Origin: Chloroflexota bacterium | GTDB lineage: Bacteria; Chloroflexota; Dormibacteria; CF-121 | Length of the DNA stretch: 23,092 nucleotides | Assembly (NCBI GenBank): GCA_005889395.1 | Contig: VBFX01000017.1 | Coordinates: forward strand, 1-23,092 | Reading direction: 5' to 3' | Shown: piece by piece, positions 7,567 through 15,002 of the stretch | Layout of the letters: every line of letters begins with the position of its first letter | Position numbering within the stretch: position 1 is the first letter of the stretch | Position numbers and translations under genes: made by a program | The notes under the pieces: generated by a model | The model's database searches: none | What the model was told of the DNA's origin: nothing | What the model saw: the letters and a program-made list of their open reading frames with translations, nothing else

Positions 7567-8292
7567 TCAGGTCGAAGGGACCAGCTCCACCAGGTCGCCA
7601 AGCGCATACAGTGCCGCAAGTTTGTTCCGCTCCGCGCCAAAGAGCGCCAGCGGCATGCCGATGTCGGCGAGGAACACCCGGCCTGCATTCGAGGCGGCAG
7701 TGAGCCCGGCCTTGGGTGCCACGAGCGTGACGGTAGCCGCCGCCAGGACGGCCACTTCGGCCCCGACGCCGCTGTCCGCGTCCATCCCCGAGGGCACGTC
7801 GATGGCCACGATGGGGCGCCCGGTAGCATTCATCGCCGCGATGATGGCGGGAGCCGGGTCGCGCAGCGGCAGGCGGATCCCGGTGCCGAACAACCCGTCG
7901 ACGAGGACATCGGCCGACGCATCGATGCCCTGCGGGGCGTCGGCAATGGGGATGCCGAGGCGCCCGATAGTGAGCGCGTGACGACCGGCCAGGCTGCTCG
8001 CGTCCCGCGAGGGGACAATCGACGCATGGACGATTGCCCCACGCTGCAACAGGAAGCGGGCCGCGACCAGCGCGTCACCGCCGTTATTGCCCGACCCGGC
8101 GACGACGCTGACACGTTTGCCCTGGATGCCGTCCATGAACGCGTCGACGAACCTGGCGACCTGCCAGCCGGCGACCTCCATCAGCTGCAGCGGCTCGATC
8201 CCGAAGGTCGCGGCGGCCTCGGCGTCGGCCCGGCGTAGCGCAGCCGAGGAGACCGAGCCCACTCGGTCCCTTAAGACAGCCGGCCAGCTCAC
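7567..8292 (-). CDS. nnrE: NAD(P)H-hydrate epimerase (YjeF_N domain)
   Basis: A 241-residue protein equal to the YjeF N-terminal domain. It interconverts R and S forms of hydrated NADH/NADPH so that the partner dehydratase can repair them. The phosphate/nucleotide loop VVAGSGNNGGDALVAARFL (about 63-81) is the family hallmark, followed by DVLVDGLFGTGIRLPLRDPA and DVPSGMDADSG. Many bacteria fuse this to the ADP/ATP-dependent dehydratase; here the dehydratase domain is absent from the protein and from the window. The start is GTG at 8292, overlapping the previous gene's stop as GTGA, which indicates translational coupling. Both genes act on damaged or surplus cofactors, so a metabolite-repair pairing is plausible. 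Confidence 0.9.
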   Translation of the reverse strand: MSWPAVLRDRVGSVSSAALRRADAEAAATFGIEPLQLMEVAGWQVARFVDAFMDGIQGKRVSVVAGSGNNGGDALVAARFLLQRGAIVHASIVPSRDASSLAGRHALTIGRLGIPIADAPQGIDASADVLVDGLFGTGIRLPLRDPAPAIIAAMNATGRPIVAIDVPSGMDADSGVGAEVAVLAAATVTLVAPKAGLTAASNAGRVFLADIGMPLALFGAERNKLAALYALGDLVELVPST

Positions 8293-8939
8293 GTGACGAG
8301 CAGCGTTTCGCCGGGAGCCACGTGCAGGCGTGTGGCGGCCGATCCCTCGCGCAAGGCAAACTCGATCCGCCCGCTGCTGCCCACCAGGGCAACCAGCTCG
8401 TTGGGCTGGGCATCCTCGTAGGTTTCGACAGTCCGGACGCGCATCCCGTTGGCCTGCTTGATGCGGGCCAGCGCGCGGATCGGCAGGTTACTGATGACGT
8501 TGCCCCAGTGATCGCAATGCAGCGCCTCCGCCCGCCACGCCTCGCCCACCTTCGACGCCCAGGCGTCGGGCAAACGCAGCGGCTCTGCCCGGTGGGGGCG
8601 GCCAACCCCGGCGAGCGCCGCGCCTGCGGTGAGAAACGTAAAGAGGCCGTTATCGGGTCCGACGAAATAATGATCGGCGGCATTGAAGGCGATCGCGCGG
8701 CGATCGGTCCCCACGCCGGGATCGACGACGGCGACGTGGACCGTTCCCGGCGGAAAGCTCCGCCAGGCGCTGTCGAGGAGGAAGGCGCCCTGGAGCACCG
8801 CAAACGGCCGCACTCCGTGGGTGATGTCGACCACCGCCGCCTTGGCGTAGACGGAGAGGATGGCGCCCTTCATCGCGCCGACGTACGCGTCGTCCAGACC
8901 GAAGTCGGTCAGCAGCGTCACGATGCCGCTCGGCTTCAT
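8289..8939 (-). CDS. SAM hydrolase / SAM-dependent hydroxide adenosyltransferase family, shortened
   Basis: A 216-residue protein of the DUF62 family, which splits S-adenosylmethionine with water into adenosine and methionine. It shows the family start TLLTDFGLDDAYVGAMKG, then ITHGV, VVDPGVGTDRRAI with Asp73 and Arg80 (the conserved Asp-x6-Arg pair), FVGPDNGLF, and later DHWGNVISNL. It is shorter than the usual 250 or more residues. The stretch between GPDNGL and the xxGN motif is about 45 residues, and I cannot find the FHGRD/APAAAHL segment that normally carries the catalytic histidine. No other frame supplies it, so the shortening looks real. It may be inactive, altered in chemistry, or use another histidine such as 141 or 144. 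It is coupled to the epimerase gene by a 4-nt overlap. Confidence 0.85.
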   Translation of the reverse strand: MKPSGIVTLLTDFGLDDAYVGAMKGAILSVYAKAAVVDITHGVRPFAVLQGAFLLDSAWRSFPPGTVHVAVVDPGVGTDRRAIAFNAADHYFVGPDNGLFTFLTAGAALAGVGRPHRAEPLRLPDAWASKVGEAWRAEALHCDHWGNVISNLPIRALARIKQANGMRVRTVETYEDAQPNELVALVGSSGRIEFALREGSAATRLHVAPGETLLVT

Positions 8940-8978
8940 GCCGCCATGCTATCCGCTCGCAACCGGCGCGGCACAAGA

Positions 8979-9004
8979 AAGAGCCGCCCCTTCGGGCGGC
9001 TCTT
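8979..9004 (-). terminator. hairpin terminator of groEL
   Basis: An 11-bp perfect stem (8979-8989 with 8994-9004) encloses a 4-nt loop. On the minus strand the stem is followed by TCTTGT, a short U-rich run, so it reads as an intrinsic terminator 20 nt past the groEL stop. It separates groEL from the SAM hydrolase gene, whose ATG is 40 nt further on. Confidence 0.8.
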
Positions 9005-9023
9005 CCTTAAAAGCCTCTGCGGC

Positions 9024-10634
<1,611 letters not shown>

Positions 10635-10640
10635 TGATCG

Positions 10641-10648
10641 TCCTCCTT
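10641..10648 (-). promoter_or_regulatory. strong Shine-Dalgarno of groEL
   Basis: AAGGAGGA on the minus strand ends 6 nt before the ATG at 10634. It is the best ribosome site in the window and settles the groEL start against the longer open frame. Confidence 0.85.
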
Positions 10649-10704
10649 CCTGCGAATGATTGGGTGAGCAAACAGCCAGTATTGCGAGGCGGTAAGCACC
10701 CACG

Positions 10705-10710
10705 ATTTTA
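10705..10710 (-). promoter_or_regulatory. candidate -10 element of groEL
   Basis: TAAAAT on the minus strand (five of six to consensus) overlaps the edge of the CIRCE element, so HrcA binding would block RNA polymerase. The -35 is unclear: TTGCTA (10737-10732) lies 21 nt away, longer than ideal. The implied leader is about 60 nt. Confidence 0.45.
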
Positions 10711-10734
10711 GCACTCTGGAGCGGCGAGTGCTAG
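10708..10734. promoter_or_regulatory. CIRCE operator (HrcA binding site)
   Basis: TTAGCACTC, a 9-nt spacer and GAGTGCTAG form the classical CIRCE inverted repeat with only the last base differing from the consensus GAGTGCTAA. It lies in the groEL promoter region and about 75 nt upstream of the divergent metalloprotease gene. HrcA is not encoded in the window. Confidence 0.93.
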
Positions 10735-10808
10735 CAATCGACCTCCCCGAGCGCCAACCGGAGAAGGCCTCGCTAGAATGAGCTCGGTCCCCTCGGCCGC
10801 CCCTCCCC

Positions 10809-11936
10809 ATGAGTATTCCTGACTCCACCCCCACTCCCCGGCGCGTGGGCCGGGCGATGGCCTGGGGGGTCGCGATCGGCGTCGGCGCCGTGGTGCTGCG
10901 GGAGCTGGTTCGGCCCCGCGAGCAGCCGGCCCGCCTGATCGATTGGGCACGGGTCGAGGAGATCGCCCTGGCCCGCTGCGGCGAACCCCGGGACCTGCCG
11001 GCCGATCCGGCAACGGACCAGATGTACGAGCAGATCGCCGGCCAGCTGGAGCCGCTGCTCGCCGAGGCGCTCGGTCCCGGTGCGGCGGCCTCCGGCCGCC
11101 GGGTGTATCCGGGCCTCGCCGCTGTCGGCCGCCGCCAGTGGGTGCGCTTCAACATCCGGATCTTCCGGCAGATGTTCGAGCCGCTCGAGGGTCTGCAACG
11201 GCTCATCCCCGGGTCACTGATGCTGAACCTCGGCCAGAAGGGCCTGACCCGCTACCTCGGCCTGATGCTCGGGCTGCTCGCCCGCCGGGTGTTGGGGCAG
11301 TACGACCCCGCCCTGCTGGGGAGGGAGCCGGTGGAAACGACCTCGCTGATCCTGGTAGAACCGAATGTCCAGGCCTGGGCACAGAAGGACAAGTTGCCCA
11401 TCGACGAGCTTCGCCGGTGGCTCGCCATGCACGAGATGACGCATGCCTGGGAGTTCAAGGCGCACCCCTGGCTGCAGGCGTACCTCGAGGGATTGCTCAA
11501 GGAAGTGCTGGTCGGGCGCCTCGGTGACGGGCACCGGCCGACGCGCCTGGAGTTGATCCGGACCCTTACGGTCGGCGTAGGCCAGCAGTGGAAGGCGATC
11601 TCCAAGCTGCAGGCCGTGATGAGCCTGCTGGAGGGCTACAGCAACCTGGTCATGAACGAGGTTGGCCGGCGAGAACTGCCGCACTTCGCCTTGCTGGAAG
11701 GCGCCTACCGCCGGCGGCAGGAACAGCGGACGCCGCTCGAGCGGGCGTTCCTGCGCCTCACAGGGCTGGAGATGAAGATGCGCCAGTACGTCATCGGCGA
11801 GCGATTCTGCCGCGAGGTCCGCGACGCGGGCGGGAAGGAGCTGCTAGCCCGCGTCTGGGAAGGACCGCAGTGGCTGCCGACCATGGCGGAGATCCAGCGC
11901 CCCCCGCTCTACGTCGAGCGCGCCAGGGTGCGGTGA
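10809..11936 (+). CDS. zinc-dependent metalloprotease, DUF2342 / F420-biosynthesis-associated family
   Basis: A 375-residue zincin-like protein. The zinc-binding helix is HEMTH (His208, Glu209, His212) within AMHEMTHAWEFKAHPWLQ. A probable third ligand is Glu275 in LEGYSNLVMNEVG, the position where this family has E-G-x5-M-D. The region around 120-150 (MFEPLEGLQRLIPG) and the later VIGERFCREV also match the family called coenzyme F420 biosynthesis-associated protein, known from Actinobacteria and Chloroflexota. A weak hydrophobic segment near 17-33 may anchor it. Substrate and true function are unknown even in the family. The ATG at 10809 lacks a Shine-Dalgarno; a TAGAAT -10-like hexamer is at 10774-10779. 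Its 3' end overlaps the lipoprotein gene by 4 nt (GTGA), suggesting that the two proteins work together. Confidence 0.85.
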   Translation: MSIPDSTPTPRRVGRAMAWGVAIGVGAVVLRELVRPREQPARLIDWARVEEIALARCGEPRDLPADPATDQMYEQIAGQLEPLLAEALGPGAAASGRRVYPGLAAVGRRQWVRFNIRIFRQMFEPLEGLQRLIPGSLMLNLGQKGLTRYLGLMLGLLARRVLGQYDPALLGREPVETTSLILVEPNVQAWAQKDKLPIDELRRWLAMHEMTHAWEFKAHPWLQAYLEGLLKEVLVGRLGDGHRPTRLELIRTLTVGVGQQWKAISKLQAVMSLLEGYSNLVMNEVGRRELPHFALLEGAYRRRQEQRTPLERAFLRLTGLEMKMRQYVIGERFCREVRDAGGKELLARVWEGPQWLPTMAEIQRPPLYVERARVR

Positions 11937-12817
11937 GACCTGCGATCTCCTCCCCGCATTCGTGGAGGGTCGGAGTCGGAACGGCGCTGATGCTCGTGCT
12001 CGCCGCCTGTGGTTCGTCGGTGGCGACGGCGTCCTCCCCGAGCAGCTCGCAGCTGCAAGCGGTGGTGGCGGCGTCCGAGCTGGTCGTCGGCAAGCAGCAG
12101 CGGGTCCCAATTGGGCTCACCGATCACAACACCCCCGTGAGCGACGCGACGGTGCACGTCCGCTCCTTCGTGCTCAACGGGTCGATCGGCACCTTCAAAG
12201 GGGAGTCCGACGCGCCCTTCAAGGGCGAGGGCTTGCAGGGAGCCGGTACTTACGTCGCGCACCTGGACTTCGATAGAGCCGGCGCCTGGGGGGTCGAGGT
12301 CACCGCCTCCCGGCCGAACGGGGCGCGGACGACCGCGCGGCTTCCCATGAACGTGCTGGCGCTCCCGGTCGTGCCGGGGGTCGGCCAGCCGGCGCCGCTG
12401 ACGAAGAACCCAACCGTTGCGGATGTCGCTGACGTGGAGACGATCGACTCCGGCCGGCCGCCCGACGACATGCACCAGCTCTCGATCGCCGACGCCATTC
12501 AGCAGCACCGGGCCGCCTTCGTGGTCTTCGCTTCGCCGGCGTTCTGCACCAGCAAGACCTGCGGGCCCGAGATCAAGGTGGTCCAGGGGCTCGAGCCGGC
12601 GTATCGGGACCGGCTCGCATTCATCCACGTCGAGATCTACCGGGATTACAAGCCGGACCCCTCAAAACGCCAGCTGGCCCAGGCGGTCGTCGACTGGCGG
12701 CTGCAGACCGAGCCATGGGTGTTCTTGATCGATTCGAAGGGCGTCATCCAATCCCGCTTCGAGGGCGCGACCGCCTCTGATGAGCTGAAGGCGGCGATCG
12801 ACCAACTCCTTCACTGA
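11933..12817 (+). CDS. thioredoxin-fold lipoprotein
   Basis: A 294-residue exported lipoprotein. GTG at 11933 overlaps the protease stop (GTGA) and gives a short signal peptide with lipobox LAAC, lipidated at Cys26. A beta-sandwich-like domain (about 45-140, with GAGTYVAHLDFDRAGAWGVE) resembles FixH/YtkA-type modules. The C-terminal domain (about 180-294) is thioredoxin-like: AAFVVFASPAFCTSKTCGPE, then YRDRLAFIHVEIY, TEPWVFLIDSKGVIQ and a final helix. Its cysteine pair is Cys205 and Cys210, spaced C-x4-C instead of the usual C-x2-C, so redox chemistry is uncertain. The frame is open far upstream (to 11588), but that part overlaps the protease and is not used. Likely role: extracytoplasmic thiol or metal handling at the membrane. 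This is inferred. Confidence 0.82.
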   Translation: MRPAISSPHSWRVGVGTALMLVLAACGSSVATASSPSSSQLQAVVAASELVVGKQQRVPIGLTDHNTPVSDATVHVRSFVLNGSIGTFKGESDAPFKGEGLQGAGTYVAHLDFDRAGAWGVEVTASRPNGARTTARLPMNVLALPVVPGVGQPAPLTKNPTVADVADVETIDSGRPPDDMHQLSIADAIQQHRAAFVVFASPAFCTSKTCGPEIKVVQGLEPAYRDRLAFIHVEIYRDYKPDPSKRQLAQAVVDWRLQTEPWVFLIDSKGVIQSRFEGATASDELKAAIDQLLH

Positions 12818-12902
12818 CAACGATCCGCTTTACATGTCCTTACACCGGTGTGGGCGGTCTGTTGCCGGGTGAGAACGCGATCGGTGATACGGTCGCGGCG
12901 AC

Positions 12903-13076
12903 ATGGCTGACATGATGTTCGACCTGGTGTGCCAGCACTGCGGACGCCGGGACCAACGGCGGTGGGAAACGCGAAAGAGCGTGGCTGTGACGTTCTGCCC
13001 GACCTGCAAGCGCGGCATGTCGGTGGTCGGCATCGCCTTCTTCGTGCCCAGCCATCCCGAGCAAGCCGCCGCCTGA
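12903..13076 (+). CDS. 57-residue zinc-ribbon protein
   Basis: A small ORF starting at ATG 12903, with codon usage like its neighbours. It has two CxxC knuckles: CQHC (Cys10, Cys13) and CPTC (Cys32, Cys35), 18 residues apart, consistent with one zinc ribbon. The C-terminus is hydrophobic (VVGIAFFV). No named family is recognised; similar short ribbons occur as stand-alone nucleic-acid- or protein-binding modules. No Shine-Dalgarno is visible. GATACG-like sequence about 12 nt upstream and TTGCCG before it could form a promoter, but this is weak. Preceding it, 12818-12902 has nothing else except a 10-bp palindrome ACACCGGTGT (12842-12851). Confidence 0.6.
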   Translation: MADMMFDLVCQHCGRRDQRRWETRKSVAVTFCPTCKRGMSVVGIAFFVPSHPEQAAA

Positions 13077-13097
13077 CCTAGGCTCCGCCGGTCCACC

Positions 13098-13103
13098 TAG
13101 ACT
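13098..13103 (+). promoter_or_regulatory. -10-like TAGACT 7 nt before a GTG start (possible leaderless promoter)
   Basis: TAGACT, identical to the -10 of the sigma operon, ends 7 nt before the GTG at 13111, and no Shine-Dalgarno intervenes. The arrangement is what a leaderless mRNA would need. TGACCT 18 nt upstream is only a weak -35. Confidence 0.4.
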
Positions 13104-13110
13104 CCTATGG

Positions 13111-13385
13111 GTGTCGGATAACTACCTGCGCTTAATTCCGACCGATCCCCAATTTGTCCCAACGGCAGCGGCTGCTGAACTGGCGCGTGAACGACTCGCT
13201 CAGCTTATACCCCAAGCGGACGAAGTGACGGTGGAGAGCACCACCGACATCCGATTTATCGATCAGGGCGGCAACTTCGAGCGGGTGTCTTGTCCGAGGT
13301 GCGGCCAGGAACTCGACATGGCCTGGGGTGGCCGACCAAATGAGCAATTCCTACGCAGACGGATTAGCAGAACTCGTCGTTACGT
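13111..13385 (+). pseudogene. remnant of a zinc-ribbon protein gene, frame-changed and cut off by the IF-1 sequence
   Basis: The first 70 codons read like a conserved small bacterial protein whose members start NYLRLIPTDP, continue with FVDQGxNFExVxCPxCG and carry a second CC pair later. From about 13325 the resemblance moves to the next frame: after the Trp codon, reading one base later gives VADQMSNSYADGLAELVVT, fitting the family's helix and strand before its PCCG. At 13385 this stops and IF-1 begins. So the gene appears to have suffered a one-base change in the GGGGTGG run and lost its 3' part. The family comparison is from memory of the pattern, not a search. Confidence 0.5.
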
Positions 13386-13581
13386 TGTGGACGCCGAGGT
13401 GGTCGAACCGCTGCCGAACGCGATGTTCAAGGTGAAGCTACAGACCGGCCAGACCATCCTCGCGTATACCTCGGGCAAGATGCGCAAGTTCTACATCCGG
13501 ATCTTGATCGGCGACCGCGTCCGGGTCGAGCTCTCCCCTTACGACCTCACCCGCGGCCGGATTACCTTCCGCTACAAGTAG
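13111..13581 (+). CDS. infA: chimeric ORF: zinc-ribbon-family N-terminus joined to translation initiation factor IF-1
   Basis: A 156-residue open frame. Residues from about 93 to the end are a nearly complete IF-1 S1/OB fold: DAEVVEPLPNAMFKVKL, SGKMRKFYIRILIGDRV, VELSPYDLTRGRITFRYK. IF-1 sits in the ribosomal A site during initiation and is normally about 72 residues with its own start. The first 80 residues (NYLRLIPTDPQFVPTAA, FIDQGGNFERVSCPRCGQEL) instead resemble the beginning of a separate zinc-ribbon family. GC at third codon positions is clearly lower before about 13385 than after it. IF-1 could be made as the fusion, or from internal starts: ATG 13318 (AGGA upstream), GTG 13387, or an ATT at 13363 that would give exactly 72 residues. 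It is not in the usual ribosomal-protein operon, so it may be a second infA. Confidence 0.75.
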   Translation: MSDNYLRLIPTDPQFVPTAAAAELARERLAQLIPQADEVTVESTTDIRFIDQGGNFERVSCPRCGQELDMAWGGRPNEQFLRRRISRTRRYVVDAEVVEPLPNAMFKVKLQTGQTILAYTSGKMRKFYIRILIGDRVRVELSPYDLTRGRITFRYK

Positions 13582-13620
13582 CTGCCCCCGCCCTGCCCTC
13601 CCCCAGAGGGGGAGGAGAAT
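13582..13620 (+). repeat. GC-rich palindromic intergenic element, copy A
   Basis: Starts right after the IF-1 stop. A 21-nt core (13584-13604) is followed by AGA and GGGGGAGG, forming a perfect 8-bp stem (13597-13604 with 13608-13615). Copy B at 16613-16653 on the other strand shares 20 of 21 core bases. The right arm also supplies GGAGGAG, 13 nt before the next ATG. Confidence 0.7.
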
Positions 13621-13630
13621 AGCGCTGACC

Positions 13631-14113
13631 ATGGTCTGGCTCTATGCCCTGATCCTGTTGCTGCTGGCAGCCGCACTGGTTGTCGCCTACCGGGTGCTCG
13701 GCACCCCATCGCGCCTCGCCCCGAGCGACTACGACGTGGTTCTCGAGGACATCGCCACCAGCGTCGAACGGGCCGCGTCGCGGCTGCGGCAGTCCCTTGA
13801 CGAAGGCCCAGGACAATCGCTGGAGGATCAGGCGACCGCGGCCCACAAGATCTTCCAGACCGCCTACTACCAGACGCTCCGCCTGCGGCCCGCCAGCGGA
13901 CCGGATCTGGCAGCCGATGCCCGGGCCGCAATCGGCCGCGCCTGCGAGGCCTATGACTGGTCGAGCCGGATGCTGGGAACTGAGAGCGCCCAGAATCCGC
14001 TGGTGCTGGAGGCCGCCCGCCGCCTGATGGATGCGGGAGACGCCGTCCTTACGCAGGTCGAGCGGAAGCAGTCGGCGATGCCGGACGCGCCGCGCGGAAA
14101 TACCGGACCGTAG
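13631..14113 (+). CDS. small membrane-anchored protein of unknown function
   Basis: A 160-residue protein. One N-terminal membrane segment (about 3-21, WLYALILLLLAAALVVAY) leaves a helical soluble domain rich in Ala, Leu, Arg and Glu. Distinct stretches are DYDVVLEDIATSVERAASRL, AHKIFQTAYYQTLRLRP and ACEAYDWSSRMLG. I recognise no named domain. The ATG at 13631 has GGAGGAG 13 nt upstream, at the edge of the palindromic repeat. Its last 65 nt overlap the 3' end of the convergent epimerase gene. Codon usage is normal for the window, supporting that it is real. It is probably co-transcribed with the IF-1 ORF. Confidence 0.68.
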   Translation: MVWLYALILLLLAAALVVAYRVLGTPSRLAPSDYDVVLEDIATSVERAASRLRQSLDEGPGQSLEDQATAAHKIFQTAYYQTLRLRPASGPDLAADARAAIGRACEAYDWSSRMLGTESAQNPLVLEAARRLMDAGDAVLTQVERKQSAMPDAPRGNTGP

Positions 14114-15002
14114 CGTCAAGGCCGGCGTCGAGGCTCGTCTTCGGCTGCCAGCCCAGGGTCTTCTGGATCTTTCGCGCGTCGACCACCGAGCGGTGCTGCT
14201 CCCCGGGCAGGGGCGGGCCGTGCTCCTCGGGCTGGTTACTTCCGGTCAGTCGCTTCAACGTCTGGAAGATGGTGTTGATATCGGTCTCGATCCCGGTGCC
14301 CACGTTGAATGAGCCGACCGCGTCCGAGTTGAGGGCGCGGGCGTTCGCCTCGGCCACGTCGCCCACGTAAACGAAATCGCGCGTCTGTCTGCCGTCGCCG
14401 TTGATGCGGGCCTTCTCTCCGCTCAGCAGCCGCCGCGCGAAGATGGCGACCACCCCGGCCTCACCGTGCGGGTTCTGTCGCGGCCCGTAGACATTGGCAT
14501 AGCGGAGGGCCGCATACGATAACCCATGCAGCGCATTGAACGTTCGCAGGTACACCTCCGCCGACAGCTTTGCGGCGCCGTAGGGTGAGACCGGCAGCGT
14601 CGGGTAATCCTCCGGCGTCGGCGTCACGTCGGCGTCGCCATAAAGCGCACCGCCCGTGGAGGCGAAGAGGAAGCGGCGCACGCCATGCCGCACGCTGGCC
14701 TGCAGCAAGGCCGCGGTTCCCAGCACGTTGACGCCGGCGTCGAAGACCGGGTCGTCGACCGAACGGCGCACGCTGGCCTGGGCCGCCTGGTGGACCACGG
14801 CTTCGGGCCGCTCGATGCGGAACAGCTCGTCGATCCAGGGCGACCCTAGATCCATCTGGTAGAAGCGCGCGTTCGCTTGCAAATGCTCGACCCCCCCGGT
14901 CGAGAGGTCGTCGAGGATGACCACGTCGTGACCGTCGGCCAGCAGCCGATCGGCGACGTGGGATCCGATGAAGCCCGCGCCCCCCGTGACGAGCACCTTC
15001 AA
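14049..15002 (-). CDS. NAD-dependent epimerase/dehydratase (UDP-glucose 4-epimerase-like)
   Basis: A 317-residue extended short-chain dehydrogenase. It has the NAD Rossmann motif TGGAGFIGSH (Gly7-x-x-Gly10-x-x-Gly13), Asp31-Asp32 binding the adenosine ribose, the strand FLFASTGGALYGDA with Ser115/Thr116, and the catalytic YGAAK (Tyr141, Lys145). RYANVYGPRQ and NVGTG follow as in UDP-sugar epimerases and related dehydratases. It likely converts a nucleotide sugar for surface glycans; the exact sugar is not readable. The start is TTG at 15002, overlapping the previous stop as TTGA, so it is translationally coupled to the flippase-like gene. The 3' end overlaps the convergent small membrane protein gene by 65 nt, longer than typical. 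Confidence 0.9.
   Translation of the reverse strand: MKVLVTGGAGFIGSHVADRLLADGHDVVILDDLSTGGVEHLQANARFYQMDLGSPWIDELFRIERPEAVVHQAAQASVRRSVDDPVFDAGVNVLGTAALLQASVRHGVRRFLFASTGGALYGDADVTPTPEDYPTLPVSPYGAAKLSAEVYLRTFNALHGLSYAALRYANVYGPRQNPHGEAGVVAIFARRLLSGEKARINGDGRQTRDFVYVGDVAEANARALNSDAVGSFNVGTGIETDINTIFQTLKRLTGSNQPEEHGPPLPGEQHRSVVDARKIQKTLGWQPKTSLDAGLDATVRYFRAARPASPTASARPA

Noticed and set aside
10635..10703. Longer GroEL start at 10703
   Set aside because: The strong Shine-Dalgarno at 10641-10648 and the conserved MAKQLAYD start fix translation at 10634; the extension spans the ribosome site and leader.
11588..11932. Long upstream extension of the lipoprotein frame
   Set aside because: It lies inside the metalloprotease coding region and would bury the lipoprotein signal peptide; GTG 11933 with a GTGA overlap is the better start.
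12842..12851. Palindrome ACACCGGTGT upstream of the zinc-ribbon gene
   Set aside because: A 10-bp palindrome in GC-rich DNA is expected by chance now and then, and no promoter or regulator supports it.
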